DNA of 64,000 nt from positions 74,501,561 to 74,565,560 of the forward strand of contig NC_088775.1 in the NCBI RefSeq assembly GCF_954871325.1, given 5' to 3'. The DNA is from Gordionus sp. m RMFG-2023. Lineage: Eukaryota; Nematomorpha; Gordioida; Chordodea; Parachordodidae. Below, one piece after another: positions 33,603-45,059 of the stretch. The number at the start of each line of letters is the position of its first letter. Position 1 is the first letter of the stretch. Both the position numbers and the translations under genes were made by a program. The notes beneath the pieces were generated by a model that had not been told where the DNA came from, ran no database searches, and saw only the letters and a program-made list of their open reading frames with translations.

Positions 33603-36600
33603 TCATAAGGTCACCAATTCCTGGTAGAGATCTAACAAATAATTGGGTTCCGAGTTTGTCATGAGCATAGCGTGGCTACAATTATCAATAATGTTTAAGC
33701 ATTCCATCCAAAATTCTTCTTTCTTACTCCTTTTCTTCTTTCGCACTAATCTTCTGCCCACCATATTGTTGTCATTATTAAATGGATAATTGCCATCGTT
33801 TAAGGGTAGTTGTTCGATTTCCTTATCATCCATGGAAAATCTAGATAAGGAATGAGTTCTCGCGCTCTTATTGCTATTATTGAGTTCACAAAAGCTTTTT
33901 CCCACATTTATTTCGCGCATGGAATTGTTTATATCTTTTTTATGGGGCACATTGTAATCATAATCGTTGCAACCCTCATCTAAGCTATCATAGGAATCGT
34001 CATAAAAACTTTCATCGCTCGTATAATCAAAACTGAAAAAAGGTTTTACCGGGTAAGAAATTTCGTTACCCATATAGCAAAAGGATATGTACAGAGTCGA
34101 CATAATACTTCGTTTAACCATAGCTTTAAAATCGGACATTTGCGACAATGCTTTCAATATAGTTTCCGTTATTTCCATATATTTTCCATTGTTTATACTC
34201 TGAAAAGCTGATTCAAAATTTTGGATTCCATTATCATCGAGCTTATCAGACTTTAATAATATATTTAGATTGATTTCGATATTTTCTAAAGTACCTATTT
34301 GGCCATCATTATTTTGCATTGTTGGATCGGCGGTTAGAGATTCAAGGTCATTAAATTTAAAATATCTTCTCACTTTTGCTCTATTTTGGTGGGATTCGTT
34401 ATATTCACCTAAGCTTAATATGAGTGTTAGAGCATTCAAGATATTTTTGTGCACTTCATTTACTTGGTATGGAGAATTATCGCCGTAGCCCGAGTCGGTG
34501 GCTGTTCGGAAACTTTTATTTAATAAGCTCTCTTTAGTTCTATGGGAGTAAAGCTTGACATACTTTTTCACAGCTGTCAAGCAATGATTTAAAATTGTTT
34601 GGACTGAAAACTGATTTTTTAAAATTCCAAATAAAAATATTATATTTGCTGGTTCATCCGAGAAATTTAAATCCTGCCAGCCTTGGGCACATAATTTTCG
34701 GTCTATCCTTTTGATCCAATTAATTATATCTTCAATATTGATATCGATAATGGATCTTAAGGATTTCACATTTTGCGGCACAAATTTTTTAAGACGTGTA
34801 TCTTTATTGGTGTCTTGGGATAAGCTTGCGTTAATCATCTTCCATATCAAAAATGTCTGAGAAAATTTTGACTTTACTATATTTTGAGATTCCTTATTAC
34901 CATCATACATGTCTTTGTTGACATTATTTGTAATGGGTATTGGATAATTTTTTTTCGAGTAAGGAGAATAACTAAATCTATAAGTATGCCCTTTCAAATT
35001 CCCAGGAACACTGTAATTCGTATCAATATCTTTCAATTTTTTATTCCACAACTTATTAATACTTGGGTTAATTTTTTTGGATAGTTGATCTGGCGAGGGA
35101 TTGGATATTTGTAATCGAGTAAATTTTCTCATCAAATTCTTAAATGAGGCTTTGAATTTATGGTTAATAAGGCTCTTGCGCTGATTGTTCATTTCAAAAT
35201 CATTTACATATTCTATATTATCATGGTCGATTGGCGCTTCAACACCTTTCTTCAAGAACGATGAGCCTAAACTCTTAATAGGTAACAGTGCATCAGAATT
35301 TAAATAAACTTCGCTATCATACATGGGGGTGTGGTAAGGGCTAATAGGGTAGTTACGCTCGTATTCATAATTATTCTGAATATTCGTACCATCATTATTT
35401 AATAAACTATCGTATTCAAAATCTGAACCTATCAAATCCAATTTTTTTTTTGAGGTACTAAGTACAAAGGAATCTATGGATTTATTGTCATTATTTTGTT
35501 CTTGGCCAAATTCGTAACCACAAACTGCCAAATCGATTATTAGCAACACTATATGCAACTTTCTCAATACCCATTTCGCCAAAGACACCAATAAATCTTC
35601 ACTGCCAATGTTTTTTAATGCCATAATAGCCGAAACATATTTCGCATCGTTATTTGGGCAATTGCTATTTTTATTTTTATTATAGTCAGCGACCATCCAA
35701 GATAAATTAATTTGCGGATCACTACTCTTTAAACGGGTAGAATAAAATAAGGATTTTGAATTGGGTAATTTTGCCCATTCATGATTATTATATGATGTTA
35801 AACAATTTTTTGAAACTCTGGAAAAGGAAATTTTAGAATTAATAGGAATCTTTCCTATCATCTTAGAGTTTTTGTCGCTACGATGACCTACCATATTTTG
35901 TGTAAACTTTTTTTTCCTTTGGCATATCTTGGCAGTCGATTTACTTATCACGTCAACCTTATTGACTCTGTAAAAAGGGTTGAAGAAATTCGAATTTAAA
36001 ATTTTACTAAATTTACGGGATCTCAATTGATTTGTGTTACTTCCAATCAATATGGTCTTAGAGGGGACATTCTCATCCTTATTAGGCTCCTGTCTTGTAA
36101 AGGTCATTTTTGAAGTCTTGAAATTTTTTGTTGAATTATTTTGTGGGCTAAACTCTATAGATTCATACTTTTTACCGTTTTGCAAAGCTTTGTGTATTGA
36201 CACTTTTTTTCTCATCAAGTTAAGAAAACCAGATCTCGCGAATTTGTTACCCGTTATTATTAAGGATGCTTTAGGCACGTTTCCTCTTAAAATCAATCGG
36301 TTTATATCGTTTTCACTAGCGCATAATATAACATTGTTTATTTTATTGTCATATCTGAGTAGGCCAGGAGTTGAAAAATCGTTAAGCTTGCTTTCCAACG
36401 CATTTTTTTCTATACCTTTCATCATACTTTTGAATTTGGCTATGTTAAAACTGCCCATGATATGTTTGTAGGATCTATTTACACTTATTTTTTTGTCATA
36501 GAAGCGGTTAACTTCATCTCTATTAATTGTGTGAATGTTATCGAGTAATTTGGATTTTTTATGAATTCTTTTTATATTATTATTGTTGTTAAAATTACGA

Positions 36601-37259
36601 TGTTCTATGTCGGCGTTAACATTGGTCTTAATTAAATTGATCTTGGTGTCAATATCAACCCTATTAAAAATTTCATATGAGACTGATTTAAGGTTTAAAA
36701 TAGGATTAACGTCGAATAAATATTGATCAGGAGTCCTAACTATTATATCACTATAGGCAGCAATCTCGTGAGACGGTATTACATCATTTTTAATAATACT
36801 TGCATAATTAATTTTATTTTTATGGCAATCATTTCGAGTTTTTTGGTAAAATCGTAAATTAAGGAGCATATCCAACTTTCCTGGCTCTAATATAATCAAA
36901 TAATTGAAGAAAGAATCAAAAGTTTTAGGGTGGAAGAAATTTTCTAGAAAGTATGTGCTCTTAATATGGATCTGTGAACAATTTTTTAATGATATTATAT
37001 TTTTGGTACAACTATTTCGTTTGATTAAAATGTATATCAATTCTTCATACAGTAGGTGATTAATGTATAATATAATACATTTGTTACAGAGGTGAGGGTC
37101 CATCTTGACCAAATCGTTAACCCGTATATAATTATCCTTATCCTGTCCAATCGAATCATAGTATTTGCAGTTCTTGTAATAAAAGTAGTTAATGGCACCT
37201 ATGTGTAATTTGGATAGCTCGAAAATGTCTTTTTCAAGCTTGTTACCATGCAAGTTCAT
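33603..37259 (-). CDS. CDK5R: Very large CDK5 activator (p35/p39 family) protein, 1218 residues
   Basis: Start ATG at 37259 begins MNLHGNKLEKDIF; the frame is open 30 bases further up but without an ATG. CDK5 activators bind and switch on CDK5 without needing T-loop phosphorylation (family knowledge). The family blocks are present in order. Residues about 843-881 read NIEDIINWIKRIDRKLC, QGWQDLNF (Trp at 861) and PANIIFLFGIL; human p35 has WLRSVDRSLLLQGWQDQAF and PANVVFLYML. STLYISFCYMGNEISYPVKP (Tyr at 1062) matches p35 CLYLSYSYMGNEISYPLKP. EEFWMECLNIIDNCSHAML (Trp at 1184) through NYLLDLYQEL matches the p35 end. About 150 and 105 extra residues separate these blocks. The first 840 residues are Asn/Lys/Ser-rich and unrecognised, apart from a structured-looking start (1-180) and LHIVLLIIDLAVCGYEFG. 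There is no N-terminal MG for myristoylation as in p35. No intron is needed. Human p35 is 307 residues. Confidence 0.85.
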   Translation of the reverse strand: MNLHGNKLEKDIFELSKLHIGAINYFYYKNCKYYDSIGQDKDNYIRVNDLVKMDPHLCNKCIILYINHLLYEELIYILIKRNSCTKNIISLKNCSQIHIKSTYFLENFFHPKTFDSFFNYLIILEPGKLDMLLNLRFYQKTRNDCHKNKINYASIIKNDVIPSHEIAAYSDIIVRTPDQYLFDVNPILNLKSVSYEIFNRVDIDTKINLIKTNVNADIEHRNFNNNNNIKRIHKKSKLLDNIHTINRDEVNRFYDKKISVNRSYKHIMGSFNIAKFKSMMKGIEKNALESKLNDFSTPGLLRYDNKINNVILCASENDINRLILRGNVPKASLIITGNKFARSGFLNLMRKKVSIHKALQNGKKYESIEFSPQNNSTKNFKTSKMTFTRQEPNKDENVPSKTILIGSNTNQLRSRKFSKILNSNFFNPFYRVNKVDVISKSTAKICQRKKKFTQNMVGHRSDKNSKMIGKIPINSKISFSRVSKNCLTSYNNHEWAKLPNSKSLFYSTRLKSSDPQINLSWMVADYNKNKNSNCPNNDAKYVSAIMALKNIGSEDLLVSLAKWVLRKLHIVLLIIDLAVCGYEFGQEQNNDNKSIDSFVLSTSKKKLDLIGSDFEYDSLLNNDGTNIQNNYEYERNYPISPYHTPMYDSEVYLNSDALLPIKSLGSSFLKKGVEAPIDHDNIEYVNDFEMNNQRKSLINHKFKASFKNLMRKFTRLQISNPSPDQLSKKINPSINKLWNKKLKDIDTNYSVPGNLKGHTYRFSYSPYSKKNYPIPITNNVNKDMYDGNKESQNIVKSKFSQTFLIWKMINASLSQDTNKDTRLKKFVPQNVKSLRSIIDINIEDIINWIKRIDRKLCAQGWQDLNFSDEPANIIFLFGILKNQFSVQTILNHCLTAVKKYVKLYSHRTKESLLNKSFRTATDSGYGDNSPYQVNEVHKNILNALTLILSLGEYNESHQNRAKVRRYFKFNDLESLTADPTMQNNDGQIGTLENIEINLNILLKSDKLDDNGIQNFESAFQSINNGKYMEITETILKALSQMSDFKAMVKRSIMSTLYISFCYMGNEISYPVKPFFSFDYTSDESFYDDSYDSLDEGCNDYDYNVPHKKDINNSMREINVGKSFCELNNSNKSARTHSLSRFSMDDKEIEQLPLNDGNYPFNNDNNMVGRRLVRKKKRSKKEEFWMECLNIIDNCSHAMLMTNSEPNYLLDLYQELVTL

Positions 37260-37289
37260 CAGGGTCACGTAATTTTTACTCGCATAGTT

Positions 37290-38828
37290 TCATTTGTAAT
37301 TGCTTGACTACTGTTATTATTGTTATTTTTTTGATGCTTTAAATTACTAGATTAGATATTTATTGGAATCGATTTTCTGTGGTCCAGTGTCGATTAATTG
37401 ATATATAATGAAGAATGTAAAATCTAGATTTTGATATTCAAGCTTAAATTTTGAAATAAAATTGATATATTGTGAAATTTTTAAGAGAAACAAAGTGCCA
37501 ATATTTTATATTTGTTTTTCTAATGATCAAAAGATTATGTTAAGTGTAAAAATGTCAAAATATTTTGAAAAAATATATTAATTCATATATGTATATTTTA
37601 ATATATTCGAACCGGATCAGGCGAACAAATAATTGTTATTTCGGGTCGCGTTTTTCAGGACAAAGGATCGAGTCGGGTTGGACAAATATTTGTGAAAAAA
37701 TTCGGGCCTGGCTTGAAAAATTATGCCAAAGTTTAATCTTTTCTTTATTTTTCTTCTCTACATTTTAGACATACAAAATCAATAACTTATTTTATTTTGT
37801 ATTTAAAAATTTATGTAGAAAAATTATTTAATTTATTAACCAATATTTTACATCCTAATTTCATGGCAACTTTTATATCCGATAAAAATTCCTTTTTTTT
37901 TTCTTTAATGTCTATTAATCTTACAGGAGATATTTTTATTATTTATAAGACTGAAAACGGTTCGATTATGAATGGTATTTTTTCATTCCTTTCTAAAATT
38001 TGCTTTATTGTAAAAATAAACTATATTTTATTTAACAATTTAAACCGAATAGGAAAGACCGAGGACAATGTGAAGCCTCGTTTTTTTAAAAAAAAAGAAA
38101 AAGAGTAGCTTAAAATTCAAAAATAATAATTTATTTTGCATATAAATAAAATATCTTATTTTATAGTTTAAATATCAAGAAATTGGTAATTTGTTTTTCC
38201 AGCCGGCTGAGATATTTTAAGCTACATTTATGTGAAATGAGTTCTTTGTTGGGGCTTAGCTTAAGCATTATCTCAGATAGCTTATAAAAACTTCTCGTCT
38301 TAAAATCTTTATAATTCTAAAACATGTCACACGGTTTTTATTAAATTTTGTATTAGTGTTTGAACTTATTATCTCCATGATTTTTTAGAATTTAATTAAG
38401 TCATTTTAGAAATTTGAGATCAAATTGGGTCCCAATTGTGCTTGACTAGCCGGACGCTCGCCTATTTTCAAAATATTTTCCTTATTATAAATTATAACAA
38501 AACACAAACATACTTTGAAATCTGTAATCGAATAACAATTATAGAATTATCAAAATATATTTAACGAAATATTTGCTAAATCTGCCCTCCTTTTCTTCCA
38601 TTGATATAATGCCAACTTTATTTTTTTTTCCTTGCGAGATTAAGAGTCACATTTCACAATTTTTTTTCCAAGTTCATCTGAAAATCTAAAAGTTATTTAT
38701 TTATATGTGTTTAACTCATTCCACATATAAATAATCCAAGTGGAATTAAACTAGAGGAGCTAGAGGGTCGTTGATAAGATTTGAAAAATCTTAAGCATGA
38801 AGCCATTTAAAGCTCGTAAACTTCACAA
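37290..38828. other. Region upstream of the CDK5-activator gene; GC-spaced repeat near 37605-37740
   Basis: The promoter of the - strand gene should lie here, but no defined site can be read. At 37605-37735 words such as CGAACCGGATCAGGCG, CGGGTCGCG, GAGTCGGGTTGG and CGGGCCTGGC resemble the GC-spaced MITEs elsewhere. A matching end may be AACCGAATAGGAAAGACCGAGG near 38043. A 103-codon + strand frame (37797-38108) falls between them; it is low-complexity in composition, and I do not call it a gene. Confidence 0.35.
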
Positions 38829-38845
38829 ATGCTCTACTTCTTCTT

Positions 38846-39089
38846 AGGGAATCCTCGAATCAAATTTAGTGTATTTCAATGGCATAATTTTAACAGTGTG
38901 AGATTACTTATTAAAATACCATTTTTTTGTTTAAAGAATTGTCTGATGGGTGTTACTAAAAGAGGCTTATTAGAATTAGATTCGTTTGATAACCTCATTA
39001 TTTTTACTATAATTGGTAGAAAAATGGCGAGAGGCTATAATCTAAATAATTCATTTTCCCTTTTTTCGTCAAATAAAATTGAATCTTGA
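38846..39089 (+). CDS. Possible terminal exon, unknown protein
   Basis: A good acceptor (CTCTACTTCTTCTTAG) is followed by an open frame of 80 codons to a stop, reading NPRIKFSVFQWHNFNSVRLL, GVTKRGLLELDSFDNLI and GRKMARGYNL. An open frame this long is unusual in such A+T-rich DNA. I do not recognise it, and no upstream partner exon is visible. It could be a chance frame or part of an unseen transposon. Confidence 0.2.
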
Positions 39090-39616
39090 AGTGATTTTTT
39101 TTAATCAAATTTTAGCATATTTAATCTCAATTTTCTAAAAGATGACTAGATCAAATTATAATTTTTTTTAAAGAATATTAAGCTTCATACACTCTTTAAT
39201 AGAATTAGAAAAATTTCAGAAATAAATATTTCAAAACGTGACGTTTTTTTTGAACCACCTGCCATATTAATATGAATATTTTTTTAGATATAACTCCTTT
39301 TTGTTTAAATTTTCTATTTTTTTAAATATATTTATTGCTTATTTTATTTCACTTTTTTATTTGGAATGTTTTAGTAGGAGAACTTACTTTTTAGCAAATA
39401 TTATTAAACACCAATTATAATTTTTAGCGTCCACGATAGAGGGATTGTTGATACCCACAACATCCAAATCTATCACAAATATATTATAAATCATCAAATA
39501 TAACATATCGAATGAGAAATGAAATCCTCTTCTACCACATGTGTGAGTTTTATATTACAATATTTATCTATTAGTATTTTTTATATCATCTTTTATCAGG
39601 TCTAAGGACTAAGGGC

Positions 39617-40007
39617 TGGGAAGACTGAAATATGTAGGACCATTTTTACCATTGAAATGTAACATTTTTATATATTTTTATTTATTGTATCATAAGATTT
39701 TATATTTTTAGTGATTCCTCATAATCTTTATAAAATATATTATTGTTAAAATATAATATTTTTATATGCAATTTTATATGTAATTCTATGTACCCCACTT
39801 GGTCCAATGTGCCCTGTTTTTTGGCTTGAAAATTAAAATAAATTGAAAATTTTGCTTTTCTAAAAAAAATTAAAAAATTAATTATATAACACTAGATACT
39901 TTGTATAGTCAGCTACTATTTGAGGTAGCTGGCAATAGCTGGCAAGGCAATATCTTTTGTTAGCTTTACAAATTTTACAAAATCGGTCCTCTGTGCCCGA
40001 TCTTCCC
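39617..40007. mobile_element. GGGAAGAC-ended MITE, TA-target type
   Basis: The left end reads TGGGAAGACTGAAATATGTA then GGACCATTTTTAC. The right end, read in reverse, is GGGAAGATCGGGCACAGA then GGACCGATTTTG. They form an imperfect inverted repeat of about 35 bases. TA follows the right end (40008-40009). It is related in its ends to the GGGGAGAC family. No coding capacity. Confidence 0.55.
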
Positions 40008-40355
40008 TAAAACAATTAATTATCAAAATATAAACTTTCATTAATGATCGTATTTTTAAAAAAAGTATACCTACTTTTTATAGTAAAGATCATATATTTT
40101 TCATTAATTAAAAATTTATATAAACTTAAAAGTTTAAACTAAATTTTTTTAGCAGCATCTATACAACTGATGAGATATTAGGCAAAAAATCTAACTACAC
40201 TAATTAAGTATTTTATGAAGAAAATAAAGGGTGCCCACCAACCATGGTTATCCCTCAATCTCCCTTATAATAAACTATTTTTTAAAACAAATAAAAAAAG
40301 ACTGTTACTGAGTTATTAAAAATTGTTACAAGGAATAATTTTATCTGTTATATTT

Positions 40356-40621
40356 CTGCAATGTGCGTAATCAGGCAATACATACACTTGTATTGCCTAT
40401 TTTATTCAATCCACGTACAATATATAAATTAAAAATTACTCAAAAGTTTATGAACAAATTGCTTAAAATTTATAAGATTAGTATTATTTTACACATATAA
40501 TGGAATGTAAATGCATTTTTGGGCAAAATAGATCTTCAAATTTAAAAATGCGCGCAACCAATAATTAAAACTTTAGACAATTCTTTAAGACATGCGCATT
40601 GCCTGATTACACACATTGCAG
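40356..40621. mobile_element. 266-bp MITE with 26-base inverted ends
   Basis: The left arm CTGCAATGTGCGTAATCAGG and right arm CCTGATTACACACATTGCAG pair over about 26 bases with few mismatches. The interior is A+T-rich and non-coding. A target duplication longer than 2-3 bases is not evident, so the superfamily is open. Confidence 0.65.
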
Positions 40622-41289
40622 ATGACCAATCTAATTGCGATGACGAAAAATATTGAAAAAAATAATAAAGTTTTAACAAATGCACGGAAAAAACATTACG
40701 GCTTACTTTTAATTTCCTAATAGGACTGAAAAGATTTTCCTCAGATTTATTTTTAACACATATTGTTTCACAGATGAAAATAAATTGTTTTTTAAAATAA
40801 AATATAGTGTAAAAAAATAATTTTTTAAAATGGACTAAAAGAATCCTAGAAATAATATTATAATGCTAAATATAATTTAAAATTAAATAATAGTTAAACG
40901 CATGAAAAATCGATAATTTCTTCCTTTTTTCATCCAAAAAAAAGAGACCAATTATATTATTTTATTGATAAAAAAAAATTCTGCGAAAAGAAAAAGAATT
41001 ATTTTTATATATAATATTTTAGAGGCCTTTATGGTCATTTCAACTATTATATGAGTAATATAATATTATAATTTTGGGGCTTGGAAAAACAAAACAAAAA
41101 ACGGAAGGAACAAATCTCTTATTTTGGAAGAGCTTTGAACCAAAAGATGAAACTCTCTGAACTGGGACAAATTTAGAAACCGAAAACGGAACCATGAACC
41201 ATATTTAAAAATTTTAGAAACTAGAATCCATTTTAAAATTTTTAGAATTCTAAAATACCGTTATTTATATATAGTTAACATCAGGAAAA

Positions 41290-41465
41290 GTGCTTATTTC
41301 GCCCCAAAAAATCCATTCCACCCGTCCCGTTGCCTGCCTTTTAAAATATTATTTTTAACCCGCCTCATCCGCTTAATGTTTAAAACTTTTTGCCTGACTA
41401 CACCTGCCCTGGGAATGGATGAGTGTGGGCGGGCGGGCTACCTGCCCATGTAGACCTCTATTACA
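41290..41465. repeat. GC-rich hAT-like MITE end
   Basis: The block contains CCGTCCCGTTGCCTGCC, ACCCGCCTCATCCGC and GGGCGGGCGGGCTACC. It ends in CATGTAGACCTCTA, which reads in reverse as TAGAGGTCTACATGGGC, a hAT-like terminus. I found no clear opposite end. A similar vocabulary occurs near 2500-2590. Confidence 0.35.
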
Positions 41466-41673
41466 AAGTAATTAAGAAAATATTTTAATTTAAGATTTCA
41501 AACGGGCGCTCTAAATAAATTTATCAAAATAATACAAATATCTCTGGATTTTGTTAAGCTAATATATATATTCAAATATATTCTACTAGCTTAATATTAT
41601 AATTGGCGAAAAAAATATTAAGGAAAGATATAGTATATTAATAATAAGAAACATGTATAAAATAAAATCAGTA

Positions 41674-44328
41674 GGGTGAGACTGGGGTTATTCGAACCAA
41701 TTTTTACAAAATTGATTATAGCTCCTTGGTTTTTTAGATAATATAAAAAATAATATATGATTAGATACCTAAAACTATACTCTATAAAGGTGTCTTATAA
41801 AAAATCTTAAGAATATAATCATTTTTTTTAAATTAATTTTGTCCAACAAGCCCCAATAACGAGGTGAGGCAAACCACTTCAAAGGGCTTCCTAAATCATT
41901 GGTTTTTTAGGCCATAATAAATTGAAATGCATTTTTATTTATTAATAATGATACTTATAGAATAACTTTATTGTTTTTCTTATCATATTAAATACCAATC
42001 ATAAACAGCCATGAAATTGCCTCTTCAAGATTTTGAATTTTTTTTTACTTCCATTATTGACGTATATGGTTTAGCAAGCCCCGCTAGCTCTAAATTGACA
42101 AATCATGATTGAAATAATATCTAGATAAAATAAATAATCATACTTTCCCAAATTATAGAAAAGTGTTTAAACTTTACTATAAAATTTAATTTACAAATAA
42201 ATGATTATATATTTTATTAAATTTAAAATTCTGTCAAAATCTTTTGAAAATTTCATCAAAATTTTATTTCTTGAATAAAATTTTTAACAATTAATTATTT
42301 CAAAAGATTTTTGTCTACAAATGTAAACTAATAAAAACTATATTATGATTAAATTTTAACCTTCTATTCAGGTGCGTACACAGAAATTTGGTCTGGGGGG
42401 GGGGGGGGGATAATAAAATTTTTTAAGAAATATTATTGTTAATTAAAAAGACTAAGCATAAATTTATTAGGACTAATAACTTTTCTAATACACAATTTTA
42501 AACTAATGTGAATTAAAAAAATTATATATATAAACCGGCATTGAAAAACTATAAAATAAATGTGAATTATAAAATATAAAGTGAATATAACCACGATATG
42601 AATCACTTAAATGACCCAAAATGAAATTTAAATTTTTTGAGCCTTTAAAATACAATAAAGTATAAAAAATTTAAATGTTATAAATATAAATTAATACACA
42701 AAAAGTTTGTTAGGAATAATTGTATTTTGCATGTTTTGAGCTAATTTTTCAATTATCTATCTTTGCTTGGCGTTAAATGCTATGAATATTCAAAAGATCC
42801 AAATCATTCAATCTACTTTCAGATGTTGTATTTCATAGGTATGTTTTTCACAGACTTGCAGGCCCGGCCCCCGTGCCGGACCGTATTTTAATTTTTTTTT
42901 AAATATACCCGGGCCGGGCCCATAATTTATTTTTAAAAAACACCCTGGCTGGGCTTGAAATTTTTTTTAGAAAAAATATCCGGGCCGAGCTGTATATTTT
43001 AAAACTAAATTATATGAAATCGCCATTATTAGCTATAAGAATCAAAAATAAATATAATATATTTAATAAAAATTCGGGCCGGGCCTGAAAATTTTATTTT
43101 CAAAAAAGCCGGGCCGGGCCTGAAAATTTTTTTTAAAAAAAACTGGGCCGTGTCCTGCAAATGGTACCTCTGCAAAGCTCTGTTATTCTTCTTAAAAAAG
43201 AGAATATTCTCTCATTAGTTCACTAAAGAGGTACTAATATATATATAACCATTTTAATACACTGGAGTAATCTAAAATGTGTTTGAAATAATGCAAAGCA
43301 TCCATAGCATTTTTTGGGACTGTATCAATCATAGTTAATCTTTTAATCATAGTTATTCAGCTAATAAGGCATCATAAGATATTTTAACATCTTCATGATA
43401 AAAATCTAACAAATATTTATATTTTTTTTCTATCACCATATGAAAAAGGTTGGGAGAGGGGACATTTGTTTTATAATACTCTTCTACTGATCCTATATTA
43501 ATGTTTTGACGATTAGCTTGCTTGCTGCAAGTCGAGGGGGACAAATATTAAACATGTATAACTCTGCTTTTGACTCAACAATAACATATAAAATATGAAA
43601 TTCTTCATCAACATTAGCTCTAATTTCCTTGAGTTCTAATAAAATGCTCTCCGCTATTCTCATCTTCTTAATCAAGTCAATGTTATGTTTTTGAAAAGTA
43701 TTACATAAAATAGTTGTATAATTAAATAATACATTCTAATGAGAAAAAAAATTTGGAATAAGTATTGAATCCAATAATTTTCTTACTTCTGAGGAAATAT
43801 TTCTTTCAAGCCATTGTGATATTTCAGCAATAGCATTAATAATCGGCTCTTCTAACTCCATAATAGCTGTTACTGCTTGATAATGGAGACTCGATCTCGT
43901 TGGACAAGCTTGCAATTTCTTTCTCCATGTTGTACAACGAGTTTCAGAGATAATTATTATTTGACTAGAAATTTAGATAAATATTATGCCATTAAAATTT
44001 GAAAATAATAAGCAAATTACGCCAAGGAAAACTTGAAATCGAAATTAATTGATAAAATAACTTAGTAGATGAATGTGATAAATAAATGTAATTAAATATA
44101 TATATATATGAGATAGGAATAAATATTAACAAATATAAATTAATATTAACAATAATATTTTTGGAAAATATAATCCGACATCTGTATTTTTGTGGCTTGG
44201 GGGAGGGGGGGGGGATTTTTCCCCCTGCCTTCCCCCCGCTGCGTACGCCAATGCTTCTTTGTATTTAATTTTAAAATGAGATTAAGTCTTTTGCCAGGTC
44301 CCGGGGTTTACCTAACCCCAGCTCCCCT
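41674..44328 (-). mobile_element. GGGGAGAC-family TA-target element split by hAT copy B
   Basis: TA lies at 41672-41673 and 44329-44330. The ends read GGGTGAGACTGGGGTTA on the left, and on the right TAACCCCAGCTCCCC, its inverse. Its own sequence (41674-42360 and 44262-44328, about 760 bases) is collinear in reverse with 28755-29451. Copy B (42369-44253) is inserted into it. No coding capacity of its own seen. Confidence 0.8.
42369..44253 (-). mobile_element. Shortened Tip100/DUF4371-type hAT element, copy B
   Basis: It starts CAGGTGCGTACACAG and ends GCTGCGTACGCCAATG. The flanks CTTCTATT (42361-42368) and CTTCTTTG (44254-44261) agree in 6 of 8 bases. Poly-G runs lie inside both ends. On the - strand it carries [20 protein letters not shown] (about 43675), [13 protein letters not shown] and [16 protein letters not shown] (about 43480-43560), and [23 protein letters not shown] sequence. 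The GC-rich MITE is at about 42853-43187. Siblings are copies A, C and D. Confidence 0.88.
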
Positions 44329-44819
44329 TATTTAGGATAAAACGTTGTGGTAAGAATGAAATTGAGCCATTTTTATCCCTTTTTACATCATCCTAACTTT
44401 AAAAACTGCAGAATCTCAATTCTAATTTTTTATAATATACCTATCTTGATATAAGATCTTCTAAGGTGTATTGCTACAATTTTTTTCAAACATGCTCTCA
44501 AATTAAAAACAACTTTAAATTTTTTTAAAGGGTCAATTCTCGGCCCTAGCCTAGTTCATAATAACGTAAATAATATATTGGCCAGACCATTGGCCTATAA
44601 AAAAAATCAATTTTATTTTCAATTCTTCTTTTATCCGTGATTAAACATCACATTCACAATTAAAAAATTAATAATAAAAAACAAGGATTTTTTAAAAAAA
44701 TTTCTAACTGACATAAGTATTTCAGGATGAGAAAAGAACCGACAATATTTTATATATTAAATTGTTTAATTATTTTTACATGATATATAATAGAAAATTT
44801 GTTTATAAATGCTTTTATT

Positions 44820-45010
44820 TAGTGTTGTTAAATAGTTAGAGAGCCGATTTTTAAAAATGGCTAGCTCTTTATCTAGAACAATATTACGCAAGCCTGAATA
44901 TTTTAGGTATAGTTGACACAAAGGTTTGGACACACATTATCAAAATTGGCTAAAATATTGAGTTAGCTTTTTTAAAAATCGGCTCAAATCTAGCCGTTTA
45001 ACGTTTCTTT
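44820..45010. mobile_element. hAT MITE, sister of 19421-19643
   Basis: The left end reads TAGTGTTGTTAAATAGTTAG then GAGCCGATTTTTAAAAATGGC. The right end contains GAGTTAGC, TTTTAAAAATCGGCTC and CCGTTTAACG. The arms and the internal GGCTAGCTC/GAGTTAGC pair match the copy at 19421-19643. The target duplication is not clear. Confidence 0.65.
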
Positions 45011-45059
45011 AAAAAAAATAAAGTTATAAGGAGACCGGGGTAAAGCGGTTGACGGGGTG

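Noticed and set aside
36034-36471. 145-codon + strand open frame
   Set aside because: It is the reverse-strand shadow of the CDK5-activator coding frame and has the hydrophobic, repetitive make-up typical of such shadows.
37797-38108. 103-codon + strand open frame
   Set aside because: No splice or start context; Phe/Ile/Asn-rich composition as expected from A/T runs; lies between GC-spaced repeat words. Kept only as a remark.
39388-39508. 40-codon - strand frame with FVIDLDVVGINNPSIVDAKN
   Set aside because: Looks protein-like but has no donor, acceptor or partner exon, and is too short to support alone.
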